A stretch of DNA of 64,000 bases, from the NCBI GenBank assembly GCA_950295325.1, contig OX485808.1, forward strand, positions 4,158,501 through 4,222,500, written 5' to 3'. This stretch comes from Polytrichum commune. Its lineage: Eukaryota > Streptophyta > Polytrichopsida > Polytrichales > Polytrichaceae. Of this stretch, positions 56,931-64,000 are shown piece by piece. Under the pieces are notes generated by a model. The model saw only the letters and a program-made list of their open reading frames with translations, was not told the DNA's origin and made no database searches. Position numbers and translations under genes: made by a program. Position 1 is the first letter of the stretch; each line of letters opens with the position of its first letter.

Positions 56931-57240
56931 ACTCGTAGTAAAAAGAAAATGTAGAGAACGGAATATTGGCGATGCTCTTGCAGAGATGAAGCTGTTGAAT
57001 TTGAAGTAGTGAGAGCATGCCGCGGTCAATATATCTTGCGAGTGAGGCGTCGGTGAGGAAGAGCTCGGAGACGAAGCCGGTGCTTGTACACATGGAACGA
57101 TTCCAGCTGGGCAGAAAACCGGCTGGGCACGTGGCAGCGCGATGACAGTTGGCTGCCAAATGCCGGTGGCTTGCTAGCGGACGGTGGAGATCGACGGCCA
57201 CGTAGATCCATCTCCTGCGATCAGAGGCTCCAATTCAACA
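56931..57240. promoter_or_regulatory. GC-rich segment upstream of the zinc-ribbon gene
   Basis: This is a GC-rich island in an AT-rich background, with overlapping short frames on both strands (minus 56,929-57,201; plus 57,084-57,269) and no family match. It is either the promoter and first exon of the zinc-ribbon gene or the 5' end of a gene I cannot recognise. Confidence 0.25.
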
Positions 57241-57653
57241 CCTGGTTCTTCTGTACAATCAACTTTTGAAGAAATGCATACGCAATAAAGGAATTTAAAT
57301 ACATTACTTCAAGTTCTTTTCAAGGAGAGAGGGAATTAGGGTGAGCTTCCATGTATGTTGCTCGCCCACCAGATTCTAGTGGAAATAAGGACAAACCCGT
57401 TCAAATGTAGAGGACATATGGTGTGGTAGGGTTTGTATGTGCCAACTACATTAAATAATCGTATTGCTCTATGTCATGTCAACATGAACTTTTCCAAGTC
57501 CATTCTGATTCTCACAATGAGACTTAATCTGGGCCACATGAATTTCCAACCCATGCTAAATTTCTAGTCGAAAATCCACGTGGGCCACACTAAATTCTTT
57601 TTAGGATTTTATATGGGTAATTATTTTATTTTGTGTTGCTTGTGTCCTATGAC

Positions 57654-58030
57654 TACACTAACTGTCATATTTAGTGTCACCAATTCTAAGTGTCTTGCTC
57701 AATAGTGATTGTAAACCGTGGTATAGTGTCACCAACACTAAATGTTAACCCAACATTATTTGTCATTCCTTGTAAATCTTTCGGGGGATTATGAATTTAC
57801 AGTGTTGCAATTACTATCAATTACCAAGTAGAATTTCATCCAAATTTCAATTATCCATGACAATATTTCATCACAAGTTGCTGCCAAGAGAAGGTAGGGT
57901 CTTGGCCAATGGATGAACTCGTCCATCATCCATGACAATATTTGTTCACTTATTCAAAAGAAGTGTCATCCAAAAAGGTATCACAGTGACATAAAATACC
58001 ACGACACTAAATATCATATTTGGTGTAGTA
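57654..58030. mobile_element. CTACAC-AAATATGATATTT family element, right-arm copy
   Basis: This is the inverted partner of 48,831-49,202. The ends are CTACACTAACTGTCATATTT and, inverted, CTACACCAAATATGATATTT. It shares the same internal sequence, including CCATGACAATATTTCATCAC. Confidence 0.6.
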
Positions 58031-59448
58031 TTCAATGTGTTGGCCAGAAGTCTTCATTCCACCTCAACTAGAAAATTAGTGTGGCCCACACTAATTACTT
58101 CCACGATAAATTTTCCACCCACACTAATAGGATTTTTTAGTGTAGCTACCCTCATCTTCTCAAAATCTAGGTCCACCTACTAACCTCCTCCTCATAGAAC
58201 CAGTCTTCAATCCTTCAATGACCAGCACTTGTAGGTTAAAAAGTGCTTTAGTGGGCACATAAAAGTCTAGAGGCATGTGTCCATGGCCCCCCACATTTCA
58301 TTAAGCCACCAACATGTGGTTGGTTAGTAGCTTGTGCTTATCTACATGGGAACACCTCCAACCCACTATCACTTAGAATCGAGTGGACATGCAACCTACA
58401 TAGAAACGCGCCCTTATTGTATATGAGTACCTCTTAAAAGCCTTGAAATAGTATGCATCCCGAAGGTTACTTGTTTTAGTTGATTTGACACCGGAATTAA
58501 CTTTACAAATCCCAAATTAGAGTTGTAATCAAGGTCATTTGAGATGAATCGGCAACAAGCCTATAGGAGGTCAAGTTTTTATGTTAGATGGACAGGAGGT
58601 ACACTTGTATACTATAATTCCGTCTCTCCTCCCTTCAACGCCTCAACATTTTTGCAGCCCGATTCTTACTGCATACCATGTTTTAAAATTGTACAACATG
58701 AACATAGATTGTTGAGCTGGCCTTCCCTCCACAACCAAGCCACCACAAATATCCAAATGTGAGCCTAGAAATTCAATGTTTTCAAATTATTGTTGAAACT
58801 GGACTAGACACGTGTGGTTGTAATATCTACATAATTTCAAGATTTTTTGAATGGTGTGAAATTTCTTGTTATTGAGCTTGAGTATATGTGTGTGTGTGTG
58901 TATATGTGTGTGTGAGAGAGAGAGAACATTTCAGAGCTTTGTGTTGTCTATGCACAAATCATCCATTGAGAAGGCGTAAATACAACAAGCTACTCTATAT
59001 CCTGGTTATTCTATTTTAACTGCTTTGAGGTCAAAAATAACATCAAAGCCCCCAAACTTCTCTAGCAAGGTCTATTTGGAATGAATCGCCTCCATCTACA
59101 GGGGCTTGGTTGGGTTTGTTATCACTCGAGGCCTTCCATCCATGATAGTTGAGTAGATCTGGATGCCACAAAGTTTAAGCCATCTTACAAAGTGAAAATA
59201 ATCTGGACAAGTAAAGAATATCTATATTTTCAACTTATAAGATGTAACTGGAAAACCTTTACATAGTATGGTCTTGGAATCATTGAGGCATTCAAGGATT
59301 TAAAAATCTGCAGTAGCCTTCAGTACTTCTTGAATGTACAATAAGTGGAAATACCGTCCCTGATAATCAGCAAACAGCGTAGTAGACATCTGGTACGTGC
59401 CTCCACTCATCCATTACCGAGTTCGTTGATTATCCATAACTTTGTTAC

Positions 59449-59570
59449 CAGTGCCTGGGAAGTTTTTGGGCATAGTCACTCAAGATCCTAGTGATTCCAA
59501 ATCCAGCCGGTTACGTGTTGACATCTTCCAGTTGAGCTTTATTCATTTGAGGTATATTCTACAGGTTCCT
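59449..59570. mobile_element. Truncated GGGGAGA-end miniature element in the right arm
   Basis: It begins CCAGTGCCTGGGAAG and runs through AAATCCAGCCGGTTACGTG to CCTCTAAAGTGATT, then joins directly to TTCTGTGAATC. About half of the element and its outer target duplication are deleted, compared with 47,202-47,425. Confidence 0.7.
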
Positions 59571-59996
59571 CTAAAGTGATTTTCTGTGAATCAATTCAAA
59601 TACCTAGTCCTCCTGAACCCGGAACAAAGTGTGTAAATCAAAAGTGATCAAGACATTCTAAGTATACATAGTGTTCAAAGTGGATATCCATTTTTATTCA
59701 TGGAACTTCATTCTACCAGTTGAAGAAAGATTGGAACCATTTTGGGAACACTTTGAGATATACAACATGCACCTCGTAGGTAGAGTTTCAAACACAAGAC
59801 TTGCTTGTTTGGACTTGACAGACTATTCTTTACCACACTGTCTGACACCCGAGTAGACACACGAAAGTGCATTCTAAGCACATGTGTGTGTACAACAAAT
59901 CAAGCTGGCAAATATACACATATTATGGGCGTTGCTGGATGTAGATGATGCAGAGTTGAGACTCCAGGTTGGATGGAGTGCTGCTGACCTACAACC

Positions 59997-62687
59997 TTAA
60001 AAGTAGATAGGAGATGGTACCTGAGAAAGATGTGCATTGCAGATGGGACATTTTTTGGTGTCATCGAAAATTCGCAGTGCACAATCAAGGCAAACAGATG
60101 CATGAAAACATGGAATAAAGCATGCCCGCATCCGGGGCGAACTATATTGAGCTTGTGCATAAGTTGCAACGTCGAGTTCGTGACAGCAGATCGTGCATTC
60201 CAAGCTCTTCACTACTGATTTTGCCTCATAGAGCTCACAAGAAAGCTCGGCAACCTTCGACTCATAGCTATCAACATCCTGTTCAGATACAAATTTACAC
60301 GTCATTGTCTTTTCTATTTAGAACGGAGACACACAACTGGGAAGAGTAGATCCAAGGACATGGTAATTTTGGAACATGAGAGCAGATTGACTTACTCTCC
60401 TGGAGTGAGAGATATTGAAAAATAAACCCTGGGACCATGGAGGACTAAACTGAAATTCCCTGCCTATGCTATGCAATGTAAGTAGGTGAGCCTGCAGTCC
60501 AGACCTATTCCATTACGCTACCGATTGAACAAAATCTGGATCCGCCTTCTCACCTTCTGTAAGGCTTGATTAGCAGCTTCAACTGTAAGTACAGATTTTA
60601 GATCCAAAGTTGCTTTCTTGGCAGATAAGAGTCGCTCCATTGTCAGCAAGGGTTTTGTTGAACCGCTTGCATTGGTATCTATTGTTGACTGCACTCGAAA
60701 GTCTGAAAAGAACTGCACAAATTGATAACATATTAGAAAAAGTCATTTCCACTAAATTAACATTGATACAATGACCGAAGTAGCGATATGTTTTCGTCCA
60801 GCCATCAGGGAACTTGCAGCCAAACTTGAAATTTAATGAATGAGATTTAACCTCAAGCAGTCGATGATGTTCTTCTGCTCTGTAAGCTTTGAACTTCTCC
60901 CTCAGTTCAAGCTCCTGGGAACACAGAGCCTGGAGTTCATGCTTATAATTTGAGCTCCAACGGTCAATCATCGTCATGACATTGATTTCTTCCTTGAGCA
61001 GCAATTTAGCACTACACAAGGGATAAATTAGTAACCATCAACTAACCACGATTTGGTATTATATTAAACCAAAGCAGCTAGTTCAGTTGTTTGTCTCAAA
61101 CTCAACATTAGAGTTTCATATCAGTTAAGACCTGCGAATAACTTTCATGAATATGTTGAATACCTTCTACTTAGCCCTACAAAGTGTCAGCAAAATTTGA
61201 CGGATTTCATTCCACCGCTATAAGAATGATAGAAACTAGATGCGGGCATGTTGGGGCCTTAAACCCTAAATAAAAGCAAAAAGTGGTCACTACTATTGGT
61301 GCCGAGCATACAGGTTTGAATTTTCAGCTTTTAATAACAAGCTTGATACCAAACTTGCAGCGAAGAGAAAAGTGTAGAATTACAAACCCAGATTTATGCA
61401 AATGAGGTCGGCCAAAACCAAAGTACTTACACATTTACAAACACCTCTCTGTTGTCTGTACGAATGACACCATTTAGAAACCGCATGCGATCTCCGCACT
61501 CTTTTGCAAGTGGACTGACCATGTTGTTCTTGTAGGAGCAGTTCTCTGGCATCCTGATAAGATTCATAGCCTGCGCTTGTCTTACAGCCTCAAGCACCTT
61601 CATCTACAAACAACTGTTACTCATTAATTCATTGTTTATGTTTTAAACAGGTTCGTATAAAAAAACTTGAGCCTGCTTTTTGACTTCTTTCTGAGACTAT
61701 AACAAAATCGACCATCAATTCAGTGCTCACAGGAATGCCGCCCACCTCTTCTACAAACTTGAGTCTTGCATTAGCCTGAATCTTACTTAAAGAGTTTGCT
61801 GATTGATCAACACCAACGATATTGTTAACCCAAAAGTCAATTTCCGTGTTTGTCAAAATTGTTGGCGGTGCCAATGCCACCTCATTTGCCATGCCACTGC
61901 AACCTCCAACCTGCAAAAGTCCAGAGATATAATCGTAGGATGTAGATTCAAGTTTCATCCCCGCAGGGAAAACATCAGTTCATGATAATCCCCAAGAGAT
62001 TGGATTCTCCAAAGATCATGTGTTCAAAGGGTGTGCAGTAAGACAAGAACAAACGTGGCATAAATTTGGTGCAAAAACCAGATAGTGATTAATTTGCAAA
62101 AAAAATCTCACAAAACCCTGAGCCCTGAACCCTAAACCCTTGCAGTCAAGAGTTTGAATTTCCGTAACTAACCGGTGCTTCGGAGTCCTTTGTGCTTGGT
62201 TTTGAGCCAGCAGCAGTGACATTAAGAACATCGGTGGCAGGATCTATCATGGCGTTCTGAGACCCTATTACGACGTTCCATCCTTTAACAAGGTTCTTAT
62301 CAGGATCAATTTTCTTCAAGTCTCGTACGTTGGCAAGGCAACAAGTATAGCCGGTTTTCATTGACAACTTAACCCGTCGTCCCAAACCATTTTCTTCAAA
62401 GTGCTTGTGGATGACTTGCGCGATGGCGAAGCTTTCGTGGCGTCGCGGGAAACAATATATATATGTGAGACTCGGTGCATCACCAACTTTGAGGAATTTG
62501 GCGGCCTTGAAAGCATGCTTCTGAGCCGCTAACTGCGCCTTCAAATGGTTTGTTGCTTCTGTGAGCATCGAGGAGGGACTGATCTGGATCTTCAACACAG
62601 GCGGCCACACAAGGCGGTCCTCTATTGTCAATGTCATTGTGCGTGTTGACGAAACCCCTTCGAACTTGTTAGTCCCTCCCTGCTTCC
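59997..62687 (-). CDS. RING-finger protein gene, six visible exons (putative E3 ubiquitin ligase)
   Basis: Exons on the minus strand are 62,173-62,687 (or from ATG 62,637), 61,731-61,910, 61,431-61,603, 60,852-61,011, 60,554-60,712 and 59,997-60,278. All junctions obey GT-AG and keep frame; from ATG 62,637 the product is 472 residues. Exon 1 reads MTLTIEDRLVWPPVLKIQIS, LGRRVKLSMKTGYTCCLANV; I do not recognise this N-terminal region. An in-frame extension (GKQGGTNKFEGVSSTRT) after an acceptor CACAG at 62,688 suggests a further upstream exon. Exons 3-6 are helical and charged, and the C-terminus has a C3HC4 RING (CTIC, PCFHASVCLDC, KKCPIC) 15 residues before the stop. RING domains recruit E2 enzymes; substrate and pathway are unknown. 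Its exons 2-6 are duplicated at 44.7-46.6 kb. Confidence 0.65.
62002..62172. other. Intron 1 of the RING gene, part not duplicated on the left
   Basis: It runs from the outer breakpoint of the inverted duplication to the exon 1 donor (CACCG|GTTAGT). It contains a degenerate telomere-like string CCTGAGCCCTGAACCCTAAACCCT at about 62,117-62,140. Confidence 0.6.
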
Positions 62688-62714
62688 CTGTGATAATAAG
62701 ACCAAATACTTAAT

Positions 62715-63900
62715 GAGTAGTTTCCGAACGGGAGCAATCTCCTACATACAATGCCCAGCCCATCAGTAAACAGCGAGATGCATCGACAAGCAGGTAGGGC
62801 GACAAGTGCGAAAACTTTTTTATGGATTTCTCTGCAGTAAGTTAGCCTCCTTGAGTGATGTTCAACATAATTCGCTGCTTGGCTGCGAACTACAGTATGT
62901 CTGGCCCCTGAACCAAGTACTCAGGAATGCTCAACCTAATTCTTGGCAACAACTCTTATGATGTTATTAACAATGAAGTGGAACAGAACAGGAATCACCT
63001 ACTTCAATGCAAATCCCCAGCTCATCCGAAAACAACAAGATGCATTGACAACCAGATTGGGCGACAAGTGGACTATCTTTTTTACGGAATTCTCTTCACG
63101 AATTCAGTTTCCTTGAGTAAATACTCGACATAATTCGCTGCTTGGCTGTGAATAATGTCTGCTGCAACTCATGCCCCAAAACCAAGTACTTAGAAATGCT
63201 CCGCCTAATTCTTGGCAGTGATTCTCATAATTGTGACTGACGATCAAGTGGGACGGAACTTGAAGGACATTACTTTACAGAAAACCTCATAATTAGTTAG
63301 ACATCGTTAAGTGAATAAACTCTTAAATTGCAGCACACAAATTGATAAGGCCCTACCTATACTTTCTGATGAGGATTAGTGATCTCCTTATTTAGCATGA
63401 GCAATCACTCAGACTTCATGTTAAGGCCTCCAATACTACTTAAGCATCAATTATTCTTACCAAGCAATCAATAATGGTCGAGCATGTGTCGAGAATATAT
63501 GTCGATCCCTGTCAAGACTTATGTCAAGCATTTACTACAACCTGTTGAGAAAATTAAACACCAGAAATATAGTTTCCGAACGGGAATCGCATACTTTCAT
63601 ATGTCCAGCTCATCAGGAATCGACGAGATGCATCGACAAGCAGGTACTGCGACATGTGGATTATCTTATTTATGGAATTCTCTTCATCAATTTAGCCGGC
63701 TTGAGTGGAAAGCTCGACATAATTCGCTGCCTAGCAGGTAGACCTCCTTGAGTGAATGAATAAACCCTAAAATTGCTGCACACAATCTGATGATGCCCTA
63801 CGTACCAATCCTTGCTGATGAGGATCGGAGACCTCCTTTCTTAACGTGAGCAATCAATCAAAGTTCAAGACTACGGATCAAGTACTTACCGAGCAATCAA
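62715..63900. repeat. Diverged tandem repeats upstream of the RING gene
   Basis: At least three units share the order CAGCTCATC...GATGCATCGACAAGCAGGT, GCGACAAGTGGA, TTTATGGAATTCTCTTCA and CGACATAATTCGCTGC. They start near 62,750, 63,010 and 63,600. Each is followed by CTCCTTGAGTGAA-type sequence. They are non-coding as far as I can see, and may be a duplicated promoter or upstream intron. The final 100 bases of the window hold the start of what may be another unit (TATCGACCGCTGCCAAGAATT). Confidence 0.55.
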
Positions 63901-64000
63901 TGATTTTGGAGCATATGTGGCGAATCCATATCGACCGCTGCCAAGAATTATGTGGAGCATTCACTATGGGAGGAGGCTAATAAAGGAACAGATTTCTGTG

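Larger units (their letters stand above)
57490..62001. repeat. Right arm of the large inverted duplication (partner 44,626-49,350)
   Basis: This is the reverse complement of the left arm. It is shorter mainly through a ~245-bp deletion near 59,575, which removed half of the miniature element and some flank. Outside the arm, from 62,002, the RING gene continues into intron 1 and exon 1, so this is the parental orientation and the left arm is the derived copy. Confidence 0.9.

Noticed and set aside
1-64000. CRISPR array, bacterial operons or organelle genes
   Set aside because: No regularly spaced short repeats, no Shine-Dalgarno-led gene clusters, no rRNA or organelle tRNA sequence. Introns and plant-type transposons indicate nuclear DNA.

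Overview
This looks like plant nuclear DNA. The genes have spliceosomal introns with GT-AG junctions, short plant-type telomere motifs (CCCTAAA)n sit inside introns, and the zinc-ribbon, RING and methyltransferase fragments are of eukaryotic type. Gene density is very low and most of the 64 kb is transposon- or duplication-derived. I cannot name the species. A streptophyte (charophyte, bryophyte, lycophyte or fern) is an inference from gene style and transposon types.

Region 1-32,700 is a patchwork of blocks that each occur at least twice in the window, in different orders and orientations. (a) 31-1,260 recurs at 13,190-14,410. (b) 1,444-2,108 recurs at 19,718-20,384. (c) 2,103-5,030, carrying an intronless 399-codon gene with a TFIIS-N-domain-like C-terminal half, recurs almost identically at 29,611-32,690, where a nonsense codon breaks the gene; partial copies lie at 12,655-13,190 and, inverted, at 20,420-21,890. 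(d) 7,863-8,365 recurs at 25,959-26,463. (e) 10,640-12,660 recurs inverted within 21,890-25,930. (f) Pieces of 16.4 kb and 18.4-18.9 kb recur joined together at 26,483-27,073. Set among these are a 1.26-kb foldback Mutator-like element, a decayed non-LTR retrotransposon, copia gag remnants and a methyltransferase gene broken at both ends (27,160-29,611).

Region 32,700-44,600 has no recognisable host gene. It holds a decayed gag-like reading frame, a second non-LTR endonuclease remnant, a diverged tandem repeat interrupted by a textbook hAT-type element (8-bp target duplication, ~40-bp inverted ends), and other small inverted-repeat elements.

Region 44,600-62,000 is a large inverted duplication, with arms of about 4.7 and 4.5 kb around an 8.1-kb spacer. 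Each arm carries exons 2-6 of a RING-finger gene; only the right arm continues into exon 1 (62,173-62,687). The left copy has lost its 5' end but keeps every splice site and reading frame. The spacer holds one small intact zinc-ribbon gene (55,607-55,807, minus strand) with an inferred 5'-UTR intron, plus several miniature inverted-repeat elements, one nested inside another. The last 1.3 kb are diverged repeats upstream of the RING gene.

The genes do not form a pathway together. The biology of the window is duplication, rearrangement and transposition acting on a few host genes.
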